Below, piece after piece: positions 28,199-36,937 of a DNA stretch of 64,000 bases. The stretch lies in contig JAICUB010000030.1 of the NCBI GenBank assembly GCA_025936045.1, forward strand, positions 1 to 64,000. Direction: 5' to 3'. The translations under genes and the position numbers were made by a program. The DNA comes from Polyangiaceae bacterium. Lineage in GTDB: Bacteria > Myxococcota_A > Polyangia > Polyangiales > Polyangiaceae. The stretch's first letter is position 1. Each line of letters starts with the position of its first letter. A model generated the notes under the pieces. The model saw only the letters and a list, made by a program, of their open reading frames with translations. It searched no databases and was not told the origin of the DNA.

Positions 28199-28260
28199 AA
28201 CCCAAGCACCCGTTTCGAAGGTGGGGTGTTCCCGACCGGTGGACTGACGCTCGCCGTCCT

Positions 28261-29028
28261 TCACCAGTCGAGCGCGTGTCCGTCGCGAAAAAAGCCGCCG
28301 TTCGGGCCGTCTGCGCCGAGCGTGGCGGCCCATACGATGCCCGCCGCGCCGCGCTCGACGCTCCGGCTCGCGGCCGAGCCGCCCATGCGCGTGCGCACCC
28401 AGCCGGGGCACACCGCGTTCACGCGGCGGCCGTCGCGCAGCGCGGGCGCGAGGATGCGCGTGAAAGCGTTCAGCGCGATTTTCGAGACGCTGTAAGCGTT
28501 CTTCGGCCAGCCGCCGAGATCGCGTGCGCCGTCGCGAACGCGCGAGAGAAAGTCGTCGACGAGCGCGTCGAGCGCGCTTCGATCGAGCGATCGCTCGAGC
28601 AGGCGGCGGCGGAGCTCCGGCGCCGCGTGGTGGAGCTCGCCCATGCCGCTCGAGACCATCACGATGTTCGCGTTCGGCGCGAGCCGGCCGAGGAGCGCGT
28701 CCGTCACGCGCACGGCGCCGCGATAGTTCGTCTCGATGGTGGCGGACGCGACCTTGGCGTCGAAGCCGTCGAGCGAGGTGCCGGCGTTGTTGACGAGCGC
28801 GTCGAGCACGAGGTCCGGCGCGAGCGAGCGCGCCGCGCGTTCGATGCTCTGCGGGTCGGCCACGTCGAGCGTGAGCGCGGTCGCACGTGCCCCGAGCTCA
28901 CGCGCCGCACGTTCGCCTTCCGCGCCGTTGCGTGCCGCAACGACGACCTCGAAGCCGCGGCCGATGAGCTGGCGCGCCGTTTCGAGACCCAAGCCACGAT
29001 TCGCACCGGTGACGAGCGCGGTCGGCAT
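28261..29028 (-). CDS. Short-chain dehydrogenase/reductase
   Basis: A 255-residue NAD(P)-dependent oxidoreductase. The cofactor motif TGANRGLGLETARQL is at the N-terminus and NNAGTSLDGF follows near residue 80. The catalytic Ser is in VMVSSGMGE and the Tyr-x-x-x-Lys is YSVSKIALNAF. The PGWVRTRMGG segment is typical of carbonyl-reductase-like SDRs. The ATG at 29028 was chosen because the family match begins there; the open frame upstream is low quality. Divergent from the LamG lipoprotein gene. Substrate unknown. Confidence 0.9.
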   Translation of the reverse strand: MPTALVTGANRGLGLETARQLIGRGFEVVVAARNGAEGERAARELGARATALTLDVADPQSIERAARSLAPDLVLDALVNNAGTSLDGFDAKVASATIETNYRGAVRVTDALLGRLAPNANIVMVSSGMGELHHAAPELRRRLLERSLDRSALDALVDDFLSRVRDGARDLGGWPKNAYSVSKIALNAFTRILAPALRDGRRVNAVCPGWVRTRMGGSAASRSVERGAAGIVWAATLGADGPNGGFFRDGHALDW

Positions 29029-29129
29029 CCCTTTGACCTGGTGCCGCCCGGGAGCGGGCGCAAGTTGCGAAAATGCCGCAAATGTGGCGAATCTGAGCCG
29101 TCCGCGCGGCGCCGGGGGACGTCCTCGGC

Positions 29130-30482
29130 ATGGTTCGAGCACGCCTTCTTGCGCTGATGTTCGGAGCCGGGGCCATGGCGGTCGCGGCGTGCGGGAGCTC
29201 CGGCGACGACGAGAGCCCGCCCGCAGGTGGGGCGGGCCACCCCGGCAGCAGCGGCGGGGCTGCCGGCGCGTCCGCGGGTCACGCTGGCAACACGAGCTCG
29301 GGCGCGGGCGGCAGCGGCGCGCGGGCTAACGGCGGCAGCGGCGGCACGAGCGGCGGCGGCACGAGCGGCGGCGGCACGAGCGGCGGCGGCACGAGCAGCG
29401 GCGGCACGAGCAGCGGCGGTGCCCCGGCTGGAACGACGGGCGGCACGGGCGCGGCGAACGCGGGCGGCTCGAGCAGCGGCGCGACTTCCGGGACAGGCAC
29501 GAGCGGCTCGGGTGCCGCGGGTCGTGCAGGTCGCGGAGGCAACGGCGGCAGCGCCGGCACCTCGCGCGGCGGCTCGAGCGGTCACGGCGGTACGTCGAGC
29601 GGTGCGGCGGGCGACGGCGACCCCGGCACGGGCGGCTCCGCGGGCGCGACGAACGGCAGCGACTACGACGCGCTCGTCCTCTCCGACGGACCGGTGCTCT
29701 ATCTCGCCATGAACGGCGCGGCGAGCGAACCCGATCTCACGGGCAACGGCCACGACGGCACCTACAAAGGCGGCGCACCCTCCCCCGCCGCGCTCCCGAA
29801 CGGCGACGATGCCGCCGATTTCGACGGCGTCGAACAATACCTGACGGTCCCCTCGGCGGCGGTGCTCTCGATCCCCACCAAACACGAGCTCACGTGGGAA
29901 GCGTGGATCCGCCCCGACGTCCTTCAATTCGACAACGACACGAGCGGCTACGTCGACTGGATGGGCAAGTGCGAAGAGTACGCGCCGACATGCGAGTGGG
30001 AAGCGCGCATGTACAGCATGACCAACTCGGAAAACCGCTGTAACCGCCTCTCGGCCTACGCCTTCAACCCCGGCGGCGATCTGGGCTCCGGCGCCTTCTG
30101 GCAACAAACGGACTGCGGCGTCAGCATCAAAGCGAACAGCTGGTATCACGTCGTCGGGGAGTACACGACGCTCACTCAACCCTCGGGCTGCAGTGACACG
30201 GCCACCTATCCCGGCTCGATCGACATCTGGGTCAACGGCGTCGAATGGCACCAGGCGAGCCACGGCGACACCGGTTGCATGAGCCAATACCAAATCGTCC
30301 CGACGGCGAACGACAGCCCCGTCAACGTCGGCACGATGGCGCACGACGCCTGGTTCGAAGGCGCCATCGGCAAGGTCGCGATCTACGACAAGGTCCTCAG
30401 CGGCAGCGCGATCGAGAGCCACTACACGGCGATGACGGGGCAGGCCCCGAGCGGGAGTTGCGCGGACACGTGTTCGTTTTGA
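29130..30482 (+). CDS. LamG-domain surface lipoprotein
   Basis: A 450-residue exported lipoprotein (lipobox MAVAAC near residue 21). A Gly/Ser/Thr linker to about residue 180 contains a perfect tandem repeat. The C-terminal 260 residues are a laminin-G/concanavalin-A jelly-roll: ALVLSDGPVLYLAMNG, DLTGNGHDGTYKG, FDGVEQYLTVPS, then LTWEAWIRPDVLQ and KVAIYDKVLSGSAI. Paired Cys are present in the domain. Such proteins bind glycans; no catalytic residues are seen. Confidence 0.85.
   Translation: MVRARLLALMFGAGAMAVAACGSSGDDESPPAGGAGHPGSSGGAAGASAGHAGNTSSGAGGSGARANGGSGGTSGGGTSGGGTSGGGTSSGGTSSGGAPAGTTGGTGAANAGGSSSGATSGTGTSGSGAAGRAGRGGNGGSAGTSRGGSSGHGGTSSGAAGDGDPGTGGSAGATNGSDYDALVLSDGPVLYLAMNGAASEPDLTGNGHDGTYKGGAPSPAALPNGDDAADFDGVEQYLTVPSAAVLSIPTKHELTWEAWIRPDVLQFDNDTSGYVDWMGKCEEYAPTCEWEARMYSMTNSENRCNRLSAYAFNPGGDLGSGAFWQQTDCGVSIKANSWYHVVGEYTTLTQPSGCSDTATYPGSIDIWVNGVEWHQASHGDTGCMSQYQIVPTANDSPVNVGTMAHDAWFEGAIGKVAIYDKVLSGSAIESHYTAMTGQAPSGSCADTCSF
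29341..29415 (+). repeat. Five 15-bp tandem repeats in a Gly/Thr/Ser linker
   Basis: Five consecutive units of GCGGCACGAGCGGCG (the last two with one base changed) code for the Gly-Gly-Thr-Ser linker. Unit number could vary without changing frame. Confidence 0.9.
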
Positions 30483-30506
30483 GGGTCTAAAACGTGGCGT
30501 ACGCCT

Positions 30507-30522
30507 CATTACCATGGTAATG
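30507..30522. promoter_or_regulatory. Perfect 16-bp palindrome, likely toxin-antitoxin operator
   Basis: CATTACCATGGTAATG is its own complement and lies eight bases before the GTG of the AbrB-type antitoxin gene. Antitoxins of this fold usually repress their own operon by binding such palindromes. Confidence 0.7.
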
Positions 30523-30530
30523 GTTCAAAG

Positions 30531-30791
30531 GTGTCGCTCGCCAAATCTCGCCTGACGGCTCAAGGGCAGATCTCGGTTCCCGCGGAGGTCAGGCGTAAGC
30601 TCGGGGTCGGTCCGGGCTCGGTGCTCGCGTGGGAGGAAGTCGGCGAGCAGATGCTCGTCCGCCGAGTCGGAACCTACAGCTCCGAGGACGTCCATCGAGC
30701 GCTCTTCCGCAAAGCGCCTCCCCAACGTTCGCTGAGTGAGCTGAAACGCGGCCCCGCCACCTATCTTCGAAAACGTCATGCGCGCGGTTGA
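30531..30791 (+). CDS. AbrB/MazE-type antitoxin
   Basis: An 86-residue DNA-binding protein with the SpoVT-AbrB swapped-hairpin fold: SRLTAQGQISVPAEVRRKLGVGPG, then SVLAWEEVGEQMLVRRV. The C-terminal 35 residues are basic and probably wrap the toxin. The start is GTG. It overlaps the PIN-domain gene by 14 bp, as usual for toxin-antitoxin pairs with the antitoxin first. Predicted to neutralise the toxin and repress the operon. Confidence 0.9.
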   Translation: MSLAKSRLTAQGQISVPAEVRRKLGVGPGSVLAWEEVGEQMLVRRVGTYSSEDVHRALFRKAPPQRSLSELKRGPATYLRKRHARG

Positions 30792-31158
30792 TACGAACGT
30801 CCTCGTTCGTCTATTGACACGAGACGACCCGAAGCAGGCGGCGAGGGGCGACGAGTTCACCGCGAACGGCGCTTGGGTCTCGCACATGGTTCTTGCCGAG
30901 ACAACTTGGGTGTTGTCGGCCGTTTACGGACTGGATGCTCATGCGATTGCCGTCGCGATCGAGATGCTTCTCAGCCACGAGTCGCTGGCGATCGCCGAAC
31001 CGGCCGTGGTTCGCGCTGCCTTGGCCCATTTTCGTAAGAAACCAGCGCTGGGTTTCAGCGATTGTTTGATCCTCGAAGTCGCTCGCGCTGCGGGCCACCT
31101 CCCGCTCGGGACGTTCGATCGCGATCTCGCGAAGCTCGCCGGCACGCAGCGGCTTTGA
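30778..31158 (+). CDS. PIN-domain toxin (VapC-like ribonuclease)
   Basis: A 126-residue protein of the PIN nuclease family. The acidic active-site residues are all visible: Asp in MRAVDTNVLVR, Glu in LAETTWVL, Asp in GFSDCLILEVA and Asp in GTFDRDLAKL. VapC toxins cleave tRNA or rRNA when freed from their antitoxin. Paired with the AbrB-type antitoxin just upstream. Confidence 0.92.
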   Translation: MRAVDTNVLVRLLTRDDPKQAARGDEFTANGAWVSHMVLAETTWVLSAVYGLDAHAIAVAIEMLLSHESLAIAEPAVVRAALAHFRKKPALGFSDCLILEVARAAGHLPLGTFDRDLAKLAGTQRL

Positions 31159-31217
31159 GAGCACGCCTACACCCCACATTCATGATCGCTCGGAACGGTC
31201 TCCGCTGCAGGGCGTCG

Positions 31218-32501
31218 TCAGCTCGGCGCGGACCGGCTCGCGAAGGCGGCGCGCCGTTCGGCCAAGCGCGGTACGAGCGGGAGCGAGCGATTCATGCGCA
31301 CGAGCGCGTGGAAGAGCGCGACGCGGAGCTGCATGCCGAGCGTCTTTTTGCCGTGGCCCGCGAGCAGTGACGTGACGGCCGCTCGCAGACCGAGCGCGTC
31401 GCTCGGGTGCATGATGAGCTCGCCGAATTCCGGCGTGTAGAAGCCTTTGACGAAATCGGTGTACGTATCGACCATGCGGCGCATGCGCCGTTCGTAGGGG
31501 ATGAAGCGCGCGCGCTCGAAGCGGCGCTCGCTGAGAGCTCCCTCGAGGCACTCGGCGGCGTCGAACGCCGCGGTCATTCCGAGCTGCACGCCGGTCGAAA
31601 ATACCGGGTCGATGAAGGCGCCCGCATCGCCGACGAGGAGCCAGCGGTCACCGGCGAGCGCCGTGCTCTTGTACGACCAATCCGAAAGGGCGCGGACCGG
31701 CGCCACACGCGTCGCGCGCGCGACCTTATCGCGAACGAAGGGCGTGCTCGCGACGTGCTCGAGGAAGAAATCCTCGTTCGGCTTGGCGCCGCGCAGCGCT
31801 TTGGCCGGTCCCACGAGCCCGACGCTCGTGCGATTGCCGGCGAGCGGGATGACCCACCACCAGCCGTCGTTGACGAGCACGATGCTGATGTCGCCTTCGG
31901 CGAGCCCCGCGTACCGTTCCGCGCCTTCGAAGTGCGAGAAGACGGCGACGTTGCGCAAGCCCGGCTCCATCCGCCGGAGACCGAGCCGCGACGGCAAGAG
32001 CGCGGATTGGCCGCTCGCGTCCACCAGGCATTCCGCGGTGTGCGTGCGTTCGGCGCCGTCCGGTCCGCGCACGACCACTTCGACACCGCGCGCGAGCTGG
32101 CAGTCGAAACGCACGACCTGCATCTCTTGCTCGACGCGCGCGCCCGCTTCGGCCGCATGTTCGAGCAAGACCTGGTCGAACTCACCGCGGTCGACCTCGA
32201 ACGCGGAGGGCGTCCCCGGGATCATGCCTTCCGCGAACACGTAACGCTGCCGCAAGCTCCCGTCGCCGGTCACGAACTCGGCGGCGTGCTTCCGAAGGAA
32301 GCGGCCGTCGTCGAGCTTCGGCAAGACGCCGAGCGCGTCGAAGAGCGGGACCGAGCACGGCAGGAGCGATTCACCGATGTGGAAGCGCGGGAAGCGCTCC
32401 TTCTCGAACACGGCAACGCTGCGGCTTTTGCGGGCGAGCAGCGTCGCGAGCGTCGAGCCCGCCGGGCCGCCGCCGATGACGATCACGTCGAAATGCGTCA
32501 C
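31218..32501 (-). CDS. FAD-dependent oxidoreductase, halogenase-like
   Basis: A 427-residue flavoprotein of the tryptophan/phenol halogenase-like group. The FAD motif GGGPAGS is at residues 10-16, followed by PRFHIGESLLP (38-48). The motif W-x-W-x-I-P is present as WWWVIP at 214-219, and Lys71 sits in FLRKHAAEFV, about where the catalytic Lys of PltA/CmlS-type halogenases falls. The second FAD motif is WLLVGDAGAFIDPVFSTG. These features fit a FADH2-dependent halogenase, but related reductases share some of them. The GTG at 32501 was chosen at the start of the FAD motif; the longer frame runs into the GGDEF gene. Confidence 0.8.
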   Translation of the reverse strand: MTHFDVIVIGGGPAGSTLATLLARKSRSVAVFEKERFPRFHIGESLLPCSVPLFDALGVLPKLDDGRFLRKHAAEFVTGDGSLRQRYVFAEGMIPGTPSAFEVDRGEFDQVLLEHAAEAGARVEQEMQVVRFDCQLARGVEVVVRGPDGAERTHTAECLVDASGQSALLPSRLGLRRMEPGLRNVAVFSHFEGAERYAGLAEGDISIVLVNDGWWWVIPLAGNRTSVGLVGPAKALRGAKPNEDFFLEHVASTPFVRDKVARATRVAPVRALSDWSYKSTALAGDRWLLVGDAGAFIDPVFSTGVQLGMTAAFDAAECLEGALSERRFERARFIPYERRMRRMVDTYTDFVKGFYTPEFGELIMHPSDALGLRAAVTSLLAGHGKKTLGMQLRVALFHALVRMNRSLPLVPRLAERRAAFASRSAPS

Positions 32502-32541
32502 GGTGCGCGAAGCATAGACGTTCGCGCGGCCGGCGCGAGGG

Positions 32542-33534
32542 TCAGTCCGGACCCTTGAGCGTGTCGGGCTCGTCACGGGGAAAGCGCGCGCTCTCCGGGT
32601 GACCCGCTTCCGTGGCGACGTGGAGCCGGGCACGACCGGCGTGCTTTGCCTCGTAGAGCGCGGCGTCGGACGCGGCGATGAGCGCGTCCACGTCGAGGTA
32701 GCCCTGGCCCGTCGAGGCAGCGCCCGCGCTCGCAGTGACGTGGAGCTCGCCTGCGGTCGTCTTGAACGGCCGGCGTGCGATGGCGTCGAGCAGGCGGCCG
32801 CCGACGGCCGCCGCGTCCGGGAGGCTGCCGCCGGGCAACACGAGGAGGAACTCCTCGCCGCCGTAGCGGCCGACGACGTCGTAGTCGCGCACGGCGCGCG
32901 TGCAACGGGCCGCGAACTCCACGAGCACCTCGTCGCCCACGGGATGGCCGTGCGTGTCGTTGACGCGCTTGAAGTGATCCACGTCGAAAAGCACGATCCC
33001 CGTGGCGGATTTCGTCCGGATCGAGCGGCGCATTTCGCGCCCGAGGATCTCGAGCATGCTGCCGCGGTTGCGCACGCCGGTGAGCGCGTCGTGGGTCGCA
33101 CGGCGCTCGAGCTCGGCATGCGCCTTGAGCAGGCCGTCCTGCAGCTCGACGATGCGCTGGCCGGCGACGAGCCACGCCTCGAGCTCGTCCACGTCGACGG
33201 GCTTCTGGATGTAGCCGTCGGCGCCGCTGTTCATGGCCTCGACGAGCGGACGGCGCCCTTCCCGCGCCGTGGTGAGCACGACGTACACGTACGGCGAACG
33301 CCCGCGGAGGATGCGGCAGAGCTCGGGACCGTTGATGGTCCCCATGTTCCAGTCGACGACCGCCATGCGCGGCGCGTTCGGCTGGGTGAGCACTCGCAAC
33401 GCAGAACCGCCGCTCTCCGCCTCTAGCGTTTCGTAGCCACGCCCGGCGAGCTGCTTCGAGAGCACGCTACGGCTCACGCTGTCGTCATCGACGAGCAAGA
33501 CCCGCTTAATCTGTTGCGCTTCGTCCCCTGGCAT
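32542..33534 (-). CDS. Response regulator with GGDEF domain (diguanylate cyclase)
   Basis: A 330-residue signalling protein. Residues 8-125 are a receiver domain with the acidic pair VDDD, phospho-acceptor Asp in VVDWNMG, Thr in VLTTAREG and Lys in IQKPVD. Residues 150-310 are a GGDEF domain with an intact active site, YGGEEF, and an inhibitory site R-x-x-D (RDYD) five residues before it. It should make cyclic di-GMP when phosphorylated and be product-inhibited. No sensor kinase gene is adjacent. Confidence 0.95.
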   Translation of the reverse strand: MPGDEAQQIKRVLLVDDDSVSRSVLSKQLAGRGYETLEAESGGSALRVLTQPNAPRMAVVDWNMGTINGPELCRILRGRSPYVYVVLTTAREGRRPLVEAMNSGADGYIQKPVDVDELEAWLVAGQRIVELQDGLLKAHAELERRATHDALTGVRNRGSMLEILGREMRRSIRTKSATGIVLFDVDHFKRVNDTHGHPVGDEVLVEFAARCTRAVRDYDVVGRYGGEEFLLVLPGGSLPDAAAVGGRLLDAIARRPFKTTAGELHVTASAGAASTGQGYLDVDALIAASDAALYEAKHAGRARLHVATEAGHPESARFPRDEPDTLKGPD

Positions 33535-33553
33535 CCCGCTTGAGTCCCGTCTC

Positions 33554-34798
33554 TTAGGAGGGCCCGAAGAACTGTTTTATCAGAGCCGCCTTGGCATGGG
33601 CATCCTTGCGGCCAAGCTCGATGAGCTCACGGGCAAAACCGCCGTCAAACAGCAAATAGGATGCCCAATCAGCCTCCCCCCCGGGGGTCTCCGTGGCCGC
33701 CCGTTCGAGAAAATAGCGGGCCAGGGTCTGGAGCTCCCTCGAATCGAGCCGGGTGCGGATGTACTCCCCTGCCTTTTTGCCCAGGTCCTCGGAGGGGGTG
33801 AAGATCAAGGTGTCGAGGCGCCGGTAGGGCGCGCCGCGGTGCTTGATCCAGACCTTCTGCACTCGCTCGAGCTGGTCCGCGGGCAGCGCCTCTTCCAAGA
33901 CCTCCATCATCTGGTTCAAACGCTCCATCATCTGGAGATCGTACGCAACCGGATCCAGCAGGAGGGCGTTCAGGAGCTTGCCGATGAGGAACACCGGACC
34001 CACGTCCTGGGTCTCGCCCCGGTCGGCGGCCTCCTCGGCATCGACCTCGCCGATGCTCTGCATGTGCCGGACGGAAACCACGACGAGGCGCTCTGCCCCG
34101 GCGCGGATGGCGGGTGCAATCGGCGTGTTGAACCGCAAGCCGCCGTCGCAATAGTAGTGGTCGCCGACCTTACGCATGGCAAAAAGCAACGGAATCGCTG
34201 CCGAGGCGAGCACGTGGTCGGCCGTGATGCGGCACTCGGTCGTGATACGTCGCTCGTCGCGTGCGGCCTGAAGCTGCACGCCCGGCGCGTGCTCGGCGAA
34301 GATGGTGGTGCGGCCCGACGCGACGTGGAGCGCGGCGATCATGAGCGCGTGCACGCGCCCTGAAGCAATGTTTCTGTGGAGCCGCTCCCATTGCACGGCG
34401 CGCCGAATGACCACTTCGAGCGCGCGGGTGTCGAGCAGCGACGCGCCCTGCGGCTCCGAGGAGGTGAAGCGCTCGAGCCTGCGCTTGAGGCTGCCGGGCC
34501 AAAGACCGAACGGACGCACCTTGGCGTGATCGGAGAGCTTCAAGCCCTGCCAGAGTTTCGCCAGGCGGGCGGCGCCGTGTCCCGGCTCGTCGGAGTTCGA
34601 CGCGAAATAAGCCGCGTTGATCGCCCCGACTGAGGTGCCGGCGTACACGTCGAAGAGCGGTCCTCGTGGCGGCTCGCTCTCCATCACCTCGGCGATGCCG
34701 GCGACGACTCCCACTTCGTAGGCGCCGCGCATACCTCCACCCGAGAGTACGAGGCCGGTCTTGCGCTGGCGAGCGGCAGGCACTGCTTTCTCCAGCAT
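33554..34798 (-). CDS. Patatin-like phospholipase
   Basis: A 414-residue lipid acyl hydrolase. The oxyanion loop is LVLSGGGMRGAYE, the nucleophile elbow is YAGTSVGAINA (G-x-S-x-G) and the catalytic Asp is in CDGGLRFNTP. The patatin domain covers about residues 12-260; the last 150 residues are a helical extension found in many bacterial relatives. No signal peptide, so probably cytoplasmic or exported by another route. ATG at 34798 was preferred to a start 24 bp upstream. Divergent from the PP2C gene. Confidence 0.9.
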   Translation of the reverse strand: MLEKAVPAARQRKTGLVLSGGGMRGAYEVGVVAGIAEVMESEPPRGPLFDVYAGTSVGAINAAYFASNSDEPGHGAARLAKLWQGLKLSDHAKVRPFGLWPGSLKRRLERFTSSEPQGASLLDTRALEVVIRRAVQWERLHRNIASGRVHALMIAALHVASGRTTIFAEHAPGVQLQAARDERRITTECRITADHVLASAAIPLLFAMRKVGDHYYCDGGLRFNTPIAPAIRAGAERLVVVSVRHMQSIGEVDAEEAADRGETQDVGPVFLIGKLLNALLLDPVAYDLQMMERLNQMMEVLEEALPADQLERVQKVWIKHRGAPYRRLDTLIFTPSEDLGKKAGEYIRTRLDSRELQTLARYFLERAATETPGGEADWASYLLFDGGFARELIELGRKDAHAKAALIKQFFGPS

Positions 34799-34853
34799 GA
34801 CAGCTCGGAGTCCCTGCCTCAAGCGGGACGGGCAGCCCCGCCTGCGCTGTGCC

Positions 34854-34859
34854 TATACT
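34854..34859 (+). promoter_or_regulatory. Possible -10 box before the PP2C gene
   Basis: TATACT lies 17 bp before the ATG at 34876. If used, transcription would begin after the alternative GTG at 34849, which supports the later start. No clear -35 box. Confidence 0.3.
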
Positions 34860-34875
34860 CGAGATTCGGCTCAAG

Positions 34876-35835
34876 ATGTCGCAGGATCTCGTGCTCAATG
34901 CCTTCGGACTTACTGATGTGGGCCGAAGCCGCGCCAGCAACGAGGACGTCGTGCTGGTTCGCCCCGATCTCGATTTGTACGCCGTCGCCGACGGCGCGGG
35001 CGGGCACCGTTCAGGCGAAGTCGCGAGCGCCCTCGCCGCGCGCTCGCTCGAAAACTACTTCGGCGCGACCGTTCGCCGCACCCACGAGCAGCCCGAGTTC
35101 GATGCCTTCGGCATCCCGTTCGGGGCGCGCCGCCTGTCCGCCGCGATCCTCAAGTCGAATCGTGACGTGATCGAAATCGCCAAATCCTCGCCCGAACACA
35201 AGGGCATGGGGACGACGGTGGTCGCGGCCTGCTTCTCGCCGCGCTCGGGCCTCATGCACGTCGGCCACGCGGGAGACAGCCGCTGCTACCGGCTGCGCGG
35301 CGGGCACCTCGAGCAGCTCACCCAAGACCATTCTTTGCTCACCGACGTGCTCGAGCAACGCCCCGAGCTCGATGACGCGGTGCTCGAGCGCTTGCCGAAG
35401 AACGTGGTGACGCGCGCACTCGGGCTCGAGCCGCGGCTCAGGATTTCACTGCGTTCGTACGCCGTGGTCGCGGGCGATCGCTATTTGCTCTGCAGCGACG
35501 GACTGAGCGGCCCGGTGCCCGCCGCCGAGCTCGCCGTCGCGCTTGCCGAGCGCTCGAACGCGGAGAGCGTGGCGAGGGACCTCGTGCGGCGTGCGAACGA
35601 AGCGGGCGGTCGCGACAACATCACGGCGCTCGTGGTCGACTGCACGCACGGCCCGGAGACGAAGAGCGTTCCGCCGCCGTCGCCAGGCTCGGCCGCAATG
35701 ACGCGCGGCGCGGAAGCCGCCGCCGATCCGGAGCTCTTGATTCTGGGCATCGAGGAGCTCGAGTCGCTCGATGCGCACTCGGCGAGCGACGACCTGTTGA
35801 AGGCGCTCGAAGGGCTCTTGGGGAGGCGCTCGTGA
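34876..35835 (+). CDS. PP2C-family Ser/Thr protein phosphatase
   Basis: A 319-residue metal-dependent phosphatase that removes phosphate from Ser/Thr. Motifs include LTDVGRSRASNEDVVL, YAVADGAGGHRSGEVAS with metal ligands Asp and Gly, GMGTTVVAACF, HVGHAGDSRCYRLR, LTQDHSLL and the late Asp in GGRDNITALVVD. A C-terminal acidic extension of about 60 residues follows the catalytic core. The GTGA overlap with truD couples the two genes. A likely partner for Ser/Thr kinases such as the one at 44 kb. Confidence 0.93.
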   Translation: MSQDLVLNAFGLTDVGRSRASNEDVVLVRPDLDLYAVADGAGGHRSGEVASALAARSLENYFGATVRRTHEQPEFDAFGIPFGARRLSAAILKSNRDVIEIAKSSPEHKGMGTTVVAACFSPRSGLMHVGHAGDSRCYRLRGGHLEQLTQDHSLLTDVLEQRPELDDAVLERLPKNVVTRALGLEPRLRISLRSYAVVAGDRYLLCSDGLSGPVPAAELAVALAERSNAESVARDLVRRANEAGGRDNITALVVDCTHGPETKSVPPPSPGSAAMTRGAEAAADPELLILGIEELESLDAHSASDDLLKALEGLLGRRS

Positions 35836-36890
35836 GCGTGTCGCCGGAGAAGCCGCCGATATGGACGCTCGAGCTGCCCGCGGTGGGCGGCGCGATCGGG
35901 CCCGCGCTCGAGGATTTCGTGGTCGACGAGGTCCCGGCTTACGCACCGTCGGGCAACGGCGACCACTGGTACGTGCGCCTCGAAAAGCGCGGCATGAACA
36001 CCCGCGACGCGGCGCTCGTGATCGCGCGGACGACGCGCACGCCGGAGCGCGACATCGGTTACGCCGGCATGAAGGATCGTCACGGCGTCACGACGCAGTG
36101 GCTCTCCGTGCCGGCGCGCGCACCCGCGCCCGAAACCTGGGTGCTCCCGCCGGATCTCAGGCTCGTGGAAGTGTCGCGCCACGGCAACAAGCTCCGCACC
36201 GGTCACCTCCGGGGCAACCGCTTCACGGTCGGCCTCGCCGGCGTCGGGGAGCATGGCGAAGCGAACGCGCGCGCCATCTTCCAACGCCTCGACGAGCGCG
36301 GTCACGTGAACTACTTCGGCTCCCAGCGCTTCGGGCGCGAAGGCCGGAACCTCGGCGAAGCGCTCGGCTGGCTCGCGGGGACGACGGCGTTGCCGCGCGG
36401 GCGCGAGCGCTTCCTCGCGAAGCTTTACGCGAGCGCGCTCCAGTCCGAGGTCTTCAACCGCTACGCGACTCGGCGCGTGCGGCGTGGACTCGACGACCTC
36501 TTGACCGGCGAGGTCGTGCGGCTCGCCAACGCGGGCGCTTCCTTCGTGGTGGAGGATGCAGCGCACGAGCTCCTGCGGCTCCGAGCGCGCGACTTGTGCC
36601 TGACGGGACCCATGCCGGGCCCGAAGATGCGCGAAGCGAAAGCCGAGGCCGAGGCGCTCGAACGCGAGGTGCTCGGGGAGCTCGGAATCTCGGAGGCGGC
36701 ACTGCGGGAGCTCGGCCGCCACGCGCCGGGCACTCGGCGTGATCTCTTGGTGCGTCCCGAAGGAGTGAGCGTGAAGGCCGAGGGGGAGCGTTTGTGGCTG
36801 AGTTTCGGGCTCCCAGCGGGGAGTTACGCCACGATGCTGGTGCGGGAGCTCACTCGCGCGGACGAGGCGGGTGTTCGCACCGACGGCTGA
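35832..36890 (+). CDS. truD: tRNA pseudouridine(13) synthase
   Basis: A 352-residue TruD-family enzyme that isomerises U13 in certain tRNAs. Family signatures are visible: VDEVPAYAPSGNGDHWYVRLEK, then AGMKDRHGVTTQWLSV with the catalytic Asp, LRTGHLRGNRFTV, and NYFGSQRFGREGRNL. Its start overlaps the phosphatase stop by four bases. Confidence 0.95.
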   Translation: MSVSPEKPPIWTLELPAVGGAIGPALEDFVVDEVPAYAPSGNGDHWYVRLEKRGMNTRDAALVIARTTRTPERDIGYAGMKDRHGVTTQWLSVPARAPAPETWVLPPDLRLVEVSRHGNKLRTGHLRGNRFTVGLAGVGEHGEANARAIFQRLDERGHVNYFGSQRFGREGRNLGEALGWLAGTTALPRGRERFLAKLYASALQSEVFNRYATRRVRRGLDDLLTGEVVRLANAGASFVVEDAAHELLRLRARDLCLTGPMPGPKMREAKAEAEALEREVLGELGISEAALRELGRHAPGTRRDLLVRPEGVSVKAEGERLWLSFGLPAGSYATMLVRELTRADEAGVRTDG

Positions 36891-36937
36891 CCGCTTTTTG
36901 GCCTGCCGGCGCGCAGCGTGGAAGGCTGGCGGCAGGC

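Noticed and set aside
29341..29415. Short tandem repeats as a CRISPR array
   Set aside because: Units are contiguous, without spacers, and encode a Gly/Thr/Ser linker in frame.
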